Origin: Anoplopoma fimbria
Taxonomy: Eukaryota > Chordata > Actinopteri > Perciformes > Anoplopomatidae
Assembly (NCBI RefSeq): GCF_027596085.1
Contig: NC_072467.1
Location: 11,932,476-11,996,475 of the forward strand
DNA: 64,000 nt
Direction of reading: 5' to 3'
The first letter of the stretch is position 1. Each line of letters begins with the position of its first letter. The position numbers and the translations under genes were made by a program. Below are positions 12,212-25,049 of the stretch, piece after piece. The notes under the pieces were generated by a model. It had not been told where the DNA came from and made no database searches. It was given only the letters and a program-made list of their open reading frames with translations.

Positions 12212-12765
12212 CAGTTTTTTTCCATCGCTAACGAGCGCTTACCTATACTTAAAATACTTTTTCTAAACTCTTAACACAGACTTACACCTACAAAACACAA
12301 TTGGCCAAATAGATCATTTTCTTCTCAAAAGCACATTTTGTTAACTATATACTAACTCTTCATTTCAAAATAGAAGACATCTTTCTCTGCACACACTAAC
12401 TTTACCAAAACACTGGACATCTGACTCAAAATGAAATTATTCTTTCAAAGAATAACTCTTGTTTTCACTTCACAAGGAACATGCAGCCAATCAAAGTACA
12501 CCAGGTTTCAAAATACTGGCTATTGTGGACATTACAAAAACTGCATAGACTTTTATGTTTCAGTTTTACAGGTATTTGCATGCAAAACATGCAATCCACT
12601 GTTTTTAGGCCAAATTTTTTGGTTGGGAACTGTACTGTATATCCACATGTAACATTCCAGTGAATCAGTATACTGTTTACAGTATAATCATACGACAGCG
12701 TCTCTTTTATTTTATTGCATAAGTTTAAAGGTTACTTAAAATATCCATGAACAAAAAAGCAAAAA
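12212..12765. mobile_element. 5' half copy of the TA-targeting transposon
   Basis: It begins with TA followed by CAGTTTTTTTCCATCGCTAA and follows the element at 2141 closely for about 450 bp, then more loosely until ATCCATGAACAAAAAAGCAA, where homology stops. The right half and right inverted repeat are missing, so the copy is immobile. It lies upstream of H4 copy 2, as its relative does for H4 copy 1. Confidence 0.8.
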
Positions 12766-13321
12766 TACAGAGATCTGTGGAGCAGCCAAGACGCTGCTGA
12801 AAACCATGAAACTAGGTTCAAGGCTCCAAACCTCCTAAGGCCTAGGGTCACTGTTATACAGATTATCCAGCTGCGCCCCAGAGACGCAGAAAACAACTGC
12901 AGGTGTTTTTCACACTATATACCTAACTCAAATGGGTAGATAAAGTTGATAACCTGTGAATTTTCCCTTCAGTATAGACTAATTAAGGTGTGGGACACAG
13001 CAAAATCATCTACACTGGAGCCACACGTACAATTAACAACACATTCTTTATAGTTCTGTCAGCTGCATTAACAAACCCATACAAACGTACATAGTAATAT
13101 AAATATATAGCTGTGGCCACCAGAGAGAGCTGTTGGAGTAGATATGATGTGCAGCTTCATTTACTGCATCTCTTGTTACAAGTTTTTATGCAGGTCTGAG
13201 CTCCAAATAACTACAGCTGTGGTTATTTGGAGTAAGGGTTTTTGCTTTAGGCATTTTTTGGCTAAAATCCCATTAATACCGTGTTTTACCTCTGCAGGGC
13301 ATTTCTGAAACAATGTGTATA
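12766..13321. other. Intergenic sequence, nothing recognised
   Basis: No gene, RNA or known repeat was identified. Confidence 0.45.
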
Positions 13322-13400
13322 AGATAAGATAAAATAATCCTTTATTAGTCCCGCAGCGGGGACATTTGCAGGATCACAGCAGTGGATTTTGAAAACAAGA
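13322..13400 (-). repeat. LINE 3' tail fragment (GATAA repeats)
   Basis: ATAAGATAAGATAAAATAAT followed by CCTTTATTAGTCCCGCAGCG is the reverse complement of the AATAAAGG-(TTATC)n end of fish L2-like LINEs, as also seen at 27950-27995. Only the terminal part is recognisable. Confidence 0.65.
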
Positions 13401-13779
13401 GACATAAGTAAAAAAAACAACAAGATCAAAACAGGTATAAGCACCTCTGATCTGGAGGTGGTTCCGCTGGCACCATCCTATAAAGTCCTGGTTCAGTCCT
13501 CTGTATTCCCTGTCTTCACCGGCCGTGTTGAGGCGGTCGATTGCAGAGTCATTAGCGGAGTTGTGAAATGTTGTACAACTTTATCAACAAGTTGTATCCA
13601 CTCCTGGCCGGGAAGAAGAAAGCAAAAGGTTTGGGATCTAATTTGCCACTCAAACTATCACAGTGAATAACGCTCAGAGGATTCTGTTTGACTAGATGAG
13701 ATGCAGGACACATGCTACATCACCTGTTACAACAATTTAATGAAACATATAGATTAACAATTGTAAACCCTTTTAAAGT

Positions 13780-13846
13780 TTGCTCATTGGTCTAGCGGTA
13801 TGATTCTCACTTTGAGTGTTAGAGGTCCTGCTTTCTCGGATGAGCC
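13780..13846 (+). pseudogene. Decayed tRNA-Pro-like gene
   Basis: TCATTGGTCTAGCGGTATGA (A-box region), TTCTCACTTTGAGTG (anticodon arm) and AGAGGTCC match the vertebrate tRNA-Pro layout, and TGAGCCC at the end could pair with an acceptor stem. The anticodon loop TTTGAGT would give TGA instead of a proline TGG. The T-arm is shortened and lacks GGTTCAAAT. I read it as a pseudogene. Confidence 0.65.
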
Positions 13847-14599
13847 CTCTGCTCTTAACAGCCAGGGTGAAAGGTCACAAATGACAGGACATACGTACAT
13901 GACGGCCAATAGTCAGTTGCAGCATATTGCATACTGTTTACTAAATTACTAAGGCTAAAAATGAACTACACCACAATACCACAGCCCCAGGAGTGTGAGT
14001 CAACACTACGAGGCTGAGAAGTCGGTGTGATGAATTTTTGGTCTCATTTAGCCATCTGTTAGCAATCGCCTTTTCTGCCATATGGTAGACATAAATGTTA
14101 AAATATCTTAAGCTTGTGTTAACCACAGACCTTGTTTCATGAGTCTAACCCAAAAAAACATCCAAAAAAAACATATAGACCCCAAGACAAGATAACCAGA
14201 AGTGCAAAAATGCTGATTCATTTCCAGGTGTAAGGACTCAATCCTGCAGCACTACTAATATTCCCTTGGGGGTCACAGAAAGAAAAGCTATTGGAAAATT
14301 AACTTTTAAGGTCAAAGTGAATAGGCTGCACATTATGAGTGCAAACACATTATATTACATAACAGCTCGTGTCCCTACTTTAATTTGTGTGGTGTTGCCA
14401 ATTTGTCATGTCCTTTTTGATGAAAATCAACAACAAAGAACGCATCATGTCACATTATTTCTTGGCCAAATGTATGTTATGACGCACCATTTTCTTGACA
14501 ATGTTCACAGCAAAAGAGAGAACTACACCTTTCATTGCACAATTAGTTTTAGGAGGGAAGCTTCATTCACTGTTGCTCAAAGTGTGGCAGATAAAGACA

Positions 14600-15173
14600 A
14601 ACTTTGCTACACCATACCAGTAAAATGGCATTGCAAAACAGACAAGCGTTGGATTGGATTCTAACTGAAAAGGGTGGGTTACGTCAAATGTTTGGGAAAC
14701 ATTGTTGTACATTCATCCCCAATAGCACGCAACCTTCCAATAACACTGCACCTGATGGGACATCTTCTGTTGCAATGGAGAACATTTGGGGGTTGAGGAA
14801 GGAGCTCAAAGACAATGCTGGCAAGGGGGGATGGTTATGGGATTGGCTAGACCAAATTATTTGAATATGGGGAGCCGCATTGGTAAAAGCAGGCATAAGT
14901 GTATTAATAGTTTTAATTGTAGTTTTTCTATTGGCATGTTGCATCTTACCCATTCTGAGGAGGCAGTGCCAAAGGAGTGTGGAAAGACAGATGGGTGTCA
15001 TGGCAAATCTCCAACTGGCTCAGATGATGAACATGATGACGACGAGTGAGCGAGGGACAAAGGCCCAGTTCGCTCAAATGGTGATTGGACCACCGGACCT
15101 GTTTCCCATTCCGGACTATCTGGAGGACTCAGATGAGATAGAGGAAACAGGACCAGGAGGCATCTCAGCATAA
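14600..15173 (+). pseudogene. Endogenous retrovirus env relic (transmembrane subunit)
   Basis: The frame shows the hallmarks of a gammaretrovirus-like envelope TM subunit: an LQNRQALDWIL immunosuppressive-type segment, a nearby CC pair, a Trp-rich membrane-proximal part, one hydrophobic membrane span (about 14893-14955) and a cytoplasmic tail ending at 15171-15173. An in-frame TGA at 14862-14864 separates the ectodomain from the membrane span. The sequence 5' of about 14600 is out of frame with it and shows no convincing surface subunit. No gag or pol was found. The link to the LTR at 15905 is by position and orientation. It cannot make a membrane-anchored envelope as it stands. Confidence 0.8.
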
Positions 15174-15904
15174 AAACGGGAGCCTGAACTTTGTTGCAAG
15201 TACATACATGTCCAAGATCACCACGTCACATGTTTATCATCTGTCCAGGAGGATGAAGTGAACATTTAAAAGAGACACAGCAGTACAACATAGATCAAGG
15301 CTGTCAGGTAAAACTGAGTGTGTTACTATGGATTGAATAACTTGCAATCAGATATATCTACAAAGTATATTCACAATTCATATTCATGATTCATATAGTC
15401 AATGTACCAGTGTTATAGCCTATACACATTTAACTGAGTTTTGTCATGTATTTCACACTTATTTCACACTCAATATTTTGCATAAACTACAATGTGTGAT
15501 GTATCAGTTAATGCATGTTTGTAAGCAAAGACAGGTTCACGTCATGCCAGAAAGGTGGTCGCTCGGCGGGGAAGGAGTTTTTTCTTGTAAAGCAACCTGC
15601 AGGTTTTTTGCCCTTATATGAAAGTGAACCTTAGTATTGCGCGATGTTATCTGAAATGTTTCTTTAATTCAAATGTTCTGTATTGGTATATAATTAAGCA
15701 TATACGATTGATATAGTTACTTGGTAGAATCATTCCCAGGTTCAGTGTTTTATGTATAATCACTTGCGTTGTTGTAATGTTTAAAGGGAGGCTCCTGGCT
15801 CAATATTCTTGATTAAGATCAAGATTTTCGGGTACATTTCCATCTATCTGATAAAGGTTGTATGAAGTCAGTGTGGGGGTCAAGGGACCGCCAGAGGGGG
15901 GATA
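15174..15904 (+). other. ERV 3' untranslated region with polypurine tract
   Basis: This joins the env relic to the 3' LTR. AGAGGGGGGATA (15893-15904) directly abuts the LTR and fits a polypurine tract, the primer of plus-strand synthesis. No other open frame of note. Confidence 0.6.
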
Positions 15905-16288
15905 TGTTGAGGAAAATCAATCAATTATACAACTTTATATAACTTGTTATGTTGAACCCCAATAACATGTTTGATGAGATCATCTGTGGGAATGAGGGAG
16001 ACAAGAGATTCCCATAAACAGGGGTAATGTCCTGCCAAGAAGGTTAAAATGACCTGACATTAAGGAAGCAAACAGGATGCAAGTGAAAGGCCAGATGTGC
16101 TTTGTTATGGTCCAATCGACTAGACGTGATTGGCTGAAAGTGATGTAAGGGGGGCGGGATTAAGAGTATATAAAATATGATGAAAGGACTAACATGTTGA
16201 ATTTTGTTAGAGCTTGTCTGCAATAAAATATCCCCGCTGGTTGCAAACTCCAAGAACTGCGTCTCTTCATTGGTTTTCTGCCACAACA
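15905..16288 (+). mobile_element. Endogenous retrovirus 3' LTR
   Basis: The 384 bp unit starts TGTTGAGG and ends CCACAACA (TG...CA termini). It holds ATTGG near 16130, TATATAAAAT near 16158 and AATAAAATA near 16223, in the order expected for U3-R-U5. It lies directly after a polypurine tract and downstream of an env relic in the same orientation. No 5' LTR partner was noticed in the window. Confidence 0.8.
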
Positions 16289-17564
16289 GCCTGTTTCTAT
16301 GGCCAGGTAGTTCTTTGTTTAGTGTCAGTCACTGTGCTCAAATAATCTGCCTCTATGTACTGTGTTTTTAACACTGCATTTTGCTTTGAGCGTTCCAATT
16401 GGTGAAGTTGTTTTGTTTCTTCTTTTATAATTTGATTGACTCTAATGGATGTGTTGTCAGACCGGTCCTGGAGATAGATCAGGGTTTGAAAGTGTTAGGG
16501 CCATTTGAGTGTGGGGAATCTTTTTTTTTATTTTAATATATAATGGACATGCTTTCCTCATTAAAAGTTGTTGCAGGTAACGTATTATTGACATTATATT
16601 CTCCAGCATTGTACTCTCCAAGTAACAGACAGGTTGTCGTGTTTGGCAGGATTTAACGGATGAAAATGTGTAATTTGTTAAACTGAAAAATAGCACAAAA
16701 AATACATACAAAAGTAAGTACCTTTGTCAGAACTAAATAATATATTTAGAGTAGATAAGATTACTGGCATAAACTATGAATTACAACAGTTAATACCATT
16801 TACAAAATCACTAATGCTTGTGTAAATTTCAATCTTGATTTTTATCTTTACTGTTGTTGTTCCTAATGTGAAGCTATATGCTTCCCTGTGATCTGGATCG
16901 TTCTTAAAAAAGCATTTTCATGTGAACTGTCTGGGCCCGGGTCTGGTAGCACTGTCTAGGTCCAGGTTCTTTTTAGTAGGAGACAGCACAATCAGGTCAA
17001 CCGCATGAAACAGGAGTTTGATCTGAATGAGATTAGGTGCTGTTGATTTCTCTAGAATGGGGGCCAATTTGTTTATTAATCAGCACCGGCTTTTGGGGGT
17101 TTTAGTGCACAGACTAGTTTCTCTTAGTTCCTGCTCATTAATGGGGGAGTCTAGGGGATTCTGATTTCCTTTAATGGCCAATTTTAGGTCTCTTCATTTA
17201 ATTCACTATTTGGATTTGATCTGGGTCTTGATTACTTGGTAAAGTCTTGAGTGATTGGAAATGGCTGACCCATATGTCTCAGATCTGTATTACCAATTCT
17301 ACAGATTTGGATTCCTTAAGGTTATTCAATTTTTTCCTAAAATTGAATTTTTGTTTATGGACTCCACAATCAATGTCAGTTTTGCAGAAGGTGGAAGTTA
17401 GACAACACCCAATGTGCATGCACGGCCTGTACCTCTGCTGGGCATAGTCCAAGTGCAGAGGCATACAACTTTGTACAGACAGAAAAGTCGTTACGTAACC
17501 ACATGATAACAGTAATAGCCTGTTGAGTAGCCTTCCCTTATGTAAGGAGCTGTTTTCTGCATAA
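16289..17564. other. Intergenic sequence upstream of CYP2
   Basis: No gene recognised. The last part probably contains the CYP2 promoter. A possible non-coding first exon ends at a CAAACAG|GTGAG donor (17619/17620), with an acceptor at 17764. Confidence 0.4.
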
Positions 17565-17851
17565 CAGGTGTTTTCCAACATTGAGGCCGGTCCACACTTC
17601 AACAAGCAGCGGCAAACAGGTGAGATATATGCTTCATGGAACTAATTCAGCAACATATACACTGATATTTTAGTGGACAATTCAAGCCAAAGCATGTCTG
17701 AGTTTATGCCTCTCAAAGTGTGCGACCTGTTTCTGTTTGATGTTCCTGCTCACTTTTCATACAGGTGAGCAAAGTACAACCAGAGGAGGCTGCTCTAGGA
17801 ACTGAGCTACACTCTTGCACCAAGTCAATCAATTCTTTAGTTCATTCCACC

Positions 17852-20800
17852 ATGTTTGCTTCAGTCATCCTGCTATTGATCTGCGTCGTCTTTCTCATCA
17901 TTCAACTCAAATCCCGGAGGCCCAAGAACTTTCCACCAGGACCCCTCGTCCTGCCGATACTGGGGAACATTTTGGACCTGAGCCTAGATAACCCCCTGAA
18001 GGACTTTGAGAGGGTAAGACATACGCTGAAATGAACAATGTCACTCTCCAATGCATAAACTTGTTATTGCATTAATTTAATCACTATCATTAGTTCATAA
18101 AATGTGTCTAAAATGTTTCAATACTAACACTATGGCAACTGTCCTGCTTTTCCTGATATAAATAGTTTTAAAAGTAGCTGTGCCACAGCACTTTGAGATT
18201 ATGAATTACACCTACTGGCTGCAAGTGTAAAATAAAAACGTGCACTAAAATCTTTGCACTGTAAGATATGTTTTTAGGGTACAGTGTACTCACACCAGGC
18301 GACTACTGACATTATCAGTACAGAAGTGACTTCCTATGTACCTTACTACTTGCCTTGGGCCTTGTCTAACCTGCACACAATAAAATACTTGCAAGGAGAA
18401 TATGAGATCTCCACTGCTGAGATATCAAGGGGATAGTTTTGTGGTGCTCACTGCACCAAAAACAAAGCAACCTCCCTTCACAAGAATCAATGTTAGCGCC
18501 ACAAACCAAATTTCACGACAGAAATCCAGAAGTTGTGGCTAAAGTCTAAGCAGTTACCTGAACGTTGGTCACTCAATTACCAAAAGTATCTGCATGACTA
18601 CATACCACAAGCTGCGTCTAGTTAGAGCTGCACCCCTCAGGGCTGAGGTAGACTCCCCAAGGCTGGGTGCAATAGATTCAAACACTCATTTTTAGTTTGT
18701 GCAATGAAATCAATTAATATACACTCCACTATGAGTGTCATACTGTCTCATTATTTTTAACTTGCTCTAATGTGCTGTAATTACCCATCTTATTTTGTTT
18801 TTACTCTTGTTTAATGTTTGCATTATTTTATGATGCTCTTTCTATATGACATTTCTTTATCTTAATCTGTTTTACCGACTGATGAGGTTGCTCGGGTGTG
18901 TCACTTTTTTCCCCCCGTTGCTAGCCAAATTTCCCATTTTACAAGATAAAGACTGAACTAAATGGACAGACATGTTTTTGTGATTTGATTGATTTTCTGC
19001 TAGTGATATCCATCTGAAGTTAAATGATACATGTAATTTAAAACACTGACATGTTATCTGGTTCTCTCCCAGCTGAGGAAGACTTATGGAAATGTCTACA
19101 GTTTACTTCTCGGCACCAAACCAGCAGTAGTCATCAATGGGATGAAGACCATTAAGGAGGCTTTAGTGACCAAGGGCATTGATTTTGCTGGAAGACCCCA
19201 AGACCTGTTTGTCAATGACACCACCCGAAGGAAAGGTAGGACAGACATGATTTCTCAAAGGGCAGTGAATGCATCATCCACCTCGCTGATTATAAAAAAG
19301 TAATCCGACATTCTACAGAGTACACTTCATATGTCAGCATTGTATCTCCCATGCATCTTGGAATGGGACATTTCCAGTAGTATTACATATGGTGTTAAAA
19401 TAATGGTCTTAAGTTTTTATTGCCATTATTATCATCGTAAATGGGAATACGACACATACTGCAGCATGATGGAAAATAGGGAAAAGGGAGAAGCAAGCAC
19501 CTGGGCTAGAAGTGAAGGTCACCTGTTGACTAGTATCTCCTTGTCGAATTCTCTGGCTCATCGGGGAGCAGCAATTCAGCAATATAACTATATCGATATG
19601 ATCTTGCCTTCTAGTACAAGTTAAAGTGTGACTCCATTCAACATCTTTGGCAGGGGAAGCACTTTTCTTGCACAACATTAAAAATCGGATGAAATAACTT
19701 TTGCTAAGTTTATAATACTATTATTTATCATTATTTACATACAAAATATACAGACAATGTGGAGGTATCAATTGCTCAGTCATTTTTGTGTTGTTGTTCT
19801 TGTTGTCAGCAGTCCAACCAGTAAATAAGATACATTCTGATTGGGCTAATAATATGCTGACATGGTACTTCAATGTTTGGCAAATTAGATAGAGTGACAA
19901 GCAATGACACTCCAGTATTTATGTAAGAAAGTACCAACGCATCTGCTCAAGACAAATTCAATAAGTTTATAGATCATTAAAAAAATTGAGAGCACTGACG
20001 ATGCCAATTGAAAAAAAAAATAAAAAAAATAATAATCATGATGATTACAGACATGATCAGACATTTCTATTTTAAGCTCAAACCGTAAACTTTTGTGCCA
20101 TTACCCCTGTTGTAGGAGTGATTCTAGCAGATTATGGCTCTGGTTGGAAGGATCACCGTCGTTTTGCTCTGATGAACTTGAGGAACTTTGGTATGGGGAA
20201 GGATTCCATGGAGGAGAGGATTCATGGAGAGATAAAATACACCCTTGACACGCTGGATAAGAGCATTGGTATGTCCTATGATTGGCAGGGTTTACTTTAA
20301 TCAGTGACAGTGACATCTGAGCAGCACAAATGCTATTATTTGATAATGCTACAAGGGGGATCTTGATCACACATTTCCATTAATGTCGAATGTTGATTTT
20401 TGCTTGTTCATTGATAAATTGTGATGTTTTTATTTTATTTTCATTCTTGAAAATACTGTGTTGCAATTTTTTTTACAGGCAAATCCTTCAGTCCTCTACT
20501 TATGTTTCATAATGCATCCTCCAACATCATCTGCCAGGTTCTGTTTGGTAAACGCTACGAGTATGATGAGGAGTTCATCAAAGTGATTGTTCAATGCTTT
20601 ACTGAGAATGCCAAAATAGCCAACGGACCATGGGCTATGGTGAGTCAAAGGCATGTTTCTGTTACCACCTGCACTTATGGATTGTGTAAATTAGTAAATT
20701 GTGGAAATAAAGTAAATGACAGCTGTACCCCAATCGTTACACTCAATATCCTCATTATGAGTCCTAATCATAATGCCAGCCAGGTTCAACCGTATCAAAA

Positions 20801-23800
20801 CAAATGAATACATTTTGTTCATAGTGAATCACCATTAATCAGCAGGAGCATTTCTATACATAAATATTCATGAGGTGCTTTGCATAGACCACTTATGGAT
20901 GGGATATGATGCAGATCCGCTTGCGCAAACTTCCAAGTTGATTTAGGATTTGCAAAAGAAAATTGCGCACTGGCAGGCGTACGCAACATTTTATGAATAC
21001 ATTTTTTTTTGCCATACGTACATTTCCTAATTAGTACATACGCAAACAATTTCTGTTGTTCCTACACGTTGTGCTGTAAATGAGACCCCTGGTCATTTTG
21101 TGTGTTTTTTGGTCATGAACCACAAATTAACTCTTTGACCTGCTGAGACAGGTCGGAAATTGCTCTCCCTGCATTATTTGAAAATATAATGCAATTTTTT
21201 CTTACATTGCCCAGAGCCATGCTAAAGGTACTGCTGTATACTTATAGAAGTCAGAATAAACTTTACATCTGTATCCTTACTGTTGATTGTCTGTCCCTCC
21301 ATCTTTTCATTTATATATCTTCACAGGCAAACTTCACTCACCTTGCCTCACAGATATTCAAGAGTTGTTTTCTAGCTAAGCTCAGAATCTTAGCCGATAT
21401 GTGAAGATAAAATCATTTGTTGAGAGCAATTTATGCCAGGTTGCAGAATATCGGTGTTTGGTTAAATCAGCTAAATATATATCTATATTTTTTAACAGCT
21501 TTATGACTCTTTTCCCATGATTCGAAGCCTGCCGCTGCCCTTCAAGAAGGCCTTTAAGAATGTTGAGGTATGTTAATTGGACCAAGGGATTGAATGTATA
21601 TATTTCTAATATACACAGAGGCAACCAAAACATGCATTTTTCAATGGAAAAAAGTAGAATACAAATTATGAATGCTTTCATTATTGTTGACTTGAATGTT
21701 TTTCAGACTTGTCAGAAACTTGCAATTTCTTTGATGAATGAGCACAAGCAGACAAGAGTCCCTGGAGAGCCACGAGACTTTACTGACTGTTATCTGGATC
21801 AGCTGGATAAGGTGAATCATAGAACACAGAAAAGTTGGGGAAATGTTTTGAATTATATATAAATTAATAATGTACTTACAGCTTTACATTTGCATTTACG
21901 TTTTCATCATAATCATTGATGACCACTAAGATTTTTTTTTGGGCAAGTTCTGCCCGGTTCCATTTACAGATTTACATGTCATATTTTTTTAATTTTTCAA
22001 AAGCAGGACATACAGAGTTACTTTTTGTCATATGTGGGCTCAACAATGAACCACTGCTCAAACTTCAACTGTTATTAGTGTTTTATAGAAAATAAACTTG
22101 GCTTAACAGGTTTTATGGTCCAGAACCTCTGATTTTTCTTGCAGGGTAACTCGTTGAAAACTACACATTTACTATTCTTTTGCCTGTGACTCCGGATAAG
22201 TTTTTGTGTACGATCAAAACTTTGGCCACCCCTGTTTTAAAACAATCATTCTCCTTACTTTAGGTGGGTGATGATCGTTCCTCCTTTTCAGAAGCACAGC
22301 TGACTATGTTCATTCTGGATCTTCACTTTGCTGGGACTGACACTACTTCCAACACCCTGCTTACTGGTTTTCTCTACCTTATGAACTACCCACACGTACA
22401 AGGTATGCAAATAATGACTCTACCATTGTCTTGCTATATAAAATTGTATCTATTTGTCCATACATTTTTCATGCAGGAGTACTTTCTATGAAGTAGTTTC
22501 AACTACTGGAGCACTAGGTGAAACCAATAGCATTCAACTAATGCTCCAAAAGCACAAGTTTAATGTGGTCAACTAGTGCTTTTTCCTAGGAAGGACTGAG
22601 TTGGTCATTTTGAGTAAAGTATCTTTCTCTTAAAAAAACATCTTTGGTTGATCTTAATAGTAATGATTAGAGTCCATCTGATAAGTCAGTCATTGAAGAT
22701 ATATCGGTGTCATTGTGTTTGTCAGCCGGTAATTCACAAGAAAAATTGCAGTTATGGCAAAGATAGGTTTCAAACCATGCTTTGGTTTAAGATAAGATAA
22801 TCCTTTATTATTATATAATGCAGAGTCGTCAGAGAACTTTGCAAGTGGCAGTTAGCAGAGTTGTATTTGTTTGCCAACAACAATAGCGAAAAGTTTGTTT
22901 TTCAAATGGTAAATGTCCTGCCCAGTATATTTCTTGGTCAAAAGATAAAGAAGCTATATCAAAAACTTTAATTTGTTAAAAGAAAAATGTTATGGGTTGT
23001 GAAAGACCATTAACATTAACCGATATATCATTGTTGGATTTTTAAACTGTCAAAGTAATGTCTGTATTGTTCCAGCTAAAGCAGAGATACCTACTTGCAG
23101 TGAGCACACATATCGTCAATTAATGATAGTAACCTTATTCAGCTTCCCCTGATAAATTTAACTGAAGACTGTCATTTCCACCTGTGGAATCAACTTTTGC
23201 TTCCAAAAAATGAATGAGAGGCCTGTTAGGTCTTAAGTTGGAAAAGGCCATTTCCATCGTTTCCTTACTTTATTTACTTTATTTATCAGGGACAACAAAC
23301 ACAAGGGTTAATTTACTTCCACCCTTGCATAGGTTTACCTTTCATCCACTCTCAATCATATTGTTCATAGTGTTTTTGTCTTCACATTTCAATTGGATAA
23401 CAAATTATTTTTATCTTTGCTGTTCCTCTCAGAGCGTTGTCAGCAGGAGATAGATGAGGTGTTGGAAGGGAAGGATCAGGCCAGTTTTGAGGACAGAAAC
23501 AACATGCCTTACATGCAGGTAAATTATTTTTCTTATAAATGGTTTGATATTTGTGTACACATGGGTCTGAGTAGCATATTTGTTAGAATTTACATTAATT
23601 TTGAACCAAAATCTTTTATCCTCTAGGCTGTGATCCATGAAGTGCAGAGGGTAGCAAACACTGTTCCACTCAGCGTCTTCCACTGTACGACTAAAGACAC
23701 AGAGCTCATGGGGTATTCCATCCCCAAGGTAAGAAGAAACTGGTCTTATCTATACTGTCATTATTGTCAAAAACTATTTAAGTGTTCTCTGCAGGGAATG

Positions 23801-24878
23801 TGATATCTCTGCAGATTATGATTCACATTTGATATGACTGAGTTTAGGAAACAGTCTCTAAGGTTACAGATTTCCCAAACAGATTACCATAATGTTTGTA
23901 CCATACGTAAATAATGGGTATCCTCATTACCTTACTTAGGTAGCTTACGTAAATCTTAACCTCTTGAAAATGTTTTCTGCTTTCCTCTATATGCTTTCCT
24001 CTTTTGCTTTATTTTCTCCACAGGGTACGCTGATCATCCCTAACCTGACGTCAGTGCTGAATGAGGAGGGACAATGGAAATACCCCAATGAATTCAACCC
24101 TGACAACTTCCTCAATGACCAGGGAGAGTTTGTCAAACCAGAGGCCTTCATGCCTTTCTCCGCAGGTACGTGCCATTCTAGTCAAGTCAAGTCAAGTCAT
24201 CAAGTTTATTCATATAGCCCAATATCACAAGTCACACAATTTTGCCTCAGGTGGCTTTACAATCTGTACAATATGCAACACCCTCTGTCTTTGGACCCTC
24301 ACATTTGATAAGGAATAATTTATTTTAAAAAATCCTTTAATGGGCAATAAAAAAATCCTTCCAAGGCAAGCCTGAAACAGCCCTTACTATAAGGGCTGAC
24401 TTAAGCCTACTCTTAAATGTGGAGAGGGTGTCTGCCTCCCGGACTGAAACTGGAAGCTGGTTTCACCATAGTGGAGCTTGATAATTGAAGGCTCTGTCTC
24501 GCGTTCTACTTTTGGAGACTCTAGGATCCACAAGTAACCCTGTTTTCTGAGAGCACAGTGTTTTAGTGGCGAGAAGAGGAGACGGAGTAGTGGGGGTATG
24601 AGAGCATAAAAAACAAACAACATGCATAGAGAGGGTGGGTTAAATCAAACATTTGTAGATGACGATGAGATCCTTTTTTTTATGTCTCAGGTCCTCGTAT
24701 GTGTCTCGGAGAGGGTCTGGCTCGCATGGAGCTTTTCCTCATCATGGTGACGCTGCTGAGGAAGTTTAAATTCATCTGGCCTGAGGATGCTGGAGAGCCA
24801 GACTTCACTCCAGTCTATGGGGTCACTCTGACTCCCAAACCTTATCGCATGAAAGTCCAACTTAGGGCAATGCAGTAA
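17852..24878 (+). CDS. Cytochrome P450 family 2 gene (CYP2X-like), 11 coding exons
   Basis: Microsomal haem-thiolate monooxygenase that oxidises lipophilic substrates with electrons from P450 reductase. Exons read by eye: 17852-18013, 19073-19235, 20116-20268, 20479-20639, 21499-21567, 21707-21811, 22264-22402, 23433-23518, 23627-23728, 24024-24165, 24691-24878. All introns are GT-AG. The exons sum to 1,470 nt: 489 codons plus stop, with no break. Motifs: N-terminal membrane anchor (residues 1-20), NFPPGP hinge, I-helix AGTDTT (294-299), EVQR ExxR (351-354), haem loop FSAGPRMCLG with Cys432. The usual CYP2 exons 5 and 7 are each split by an extra intron (69+105 and 86+102 nt). AATAAA lies at 25013. 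Assignment to subfamily X is from memory of fish CYP2 sequences and is tentative. Confidence 0.93.
24175..24640. repeat. Interspersed fish repeat in CYP2 intron
   Basis: After a short CAAGT repeat it reads TTTATTCATATAGCCCAATA, and later TCTTAAATGTGGAGAGGGTG and TTTTGGAGACTCTAGGATCC. I know these as parts of an abundant percomorph repeat. It enlarges the last CYP2 intron and carries no gene. Confidence 0.6.
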
Positions 24879-25049
24879 GCACAGAATTAATGGATGGTTT
24901 CGACCAACCAGCCAACAACATGTTGAGCTACCTATCATGTGGCCTTCACTGTAAGCAATGCTTCCACCAAACAAACTATTAGCCTCATGAACCTCACATA
25001 CATTATTAAATTAATAAAACATACACTACTTTCAATAAAAGCATCTGCT

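Noticed and set aside
14266..14664. 132-codon frame just before the env relic
   Set aside because: It overlaps the env TM relic in another frame and shows no convincing surface-subunit or host protein features.
16044..16286. 80-codon minus-strand frame
   Set aside because: Lies entirely within the LTR, antisense to it.
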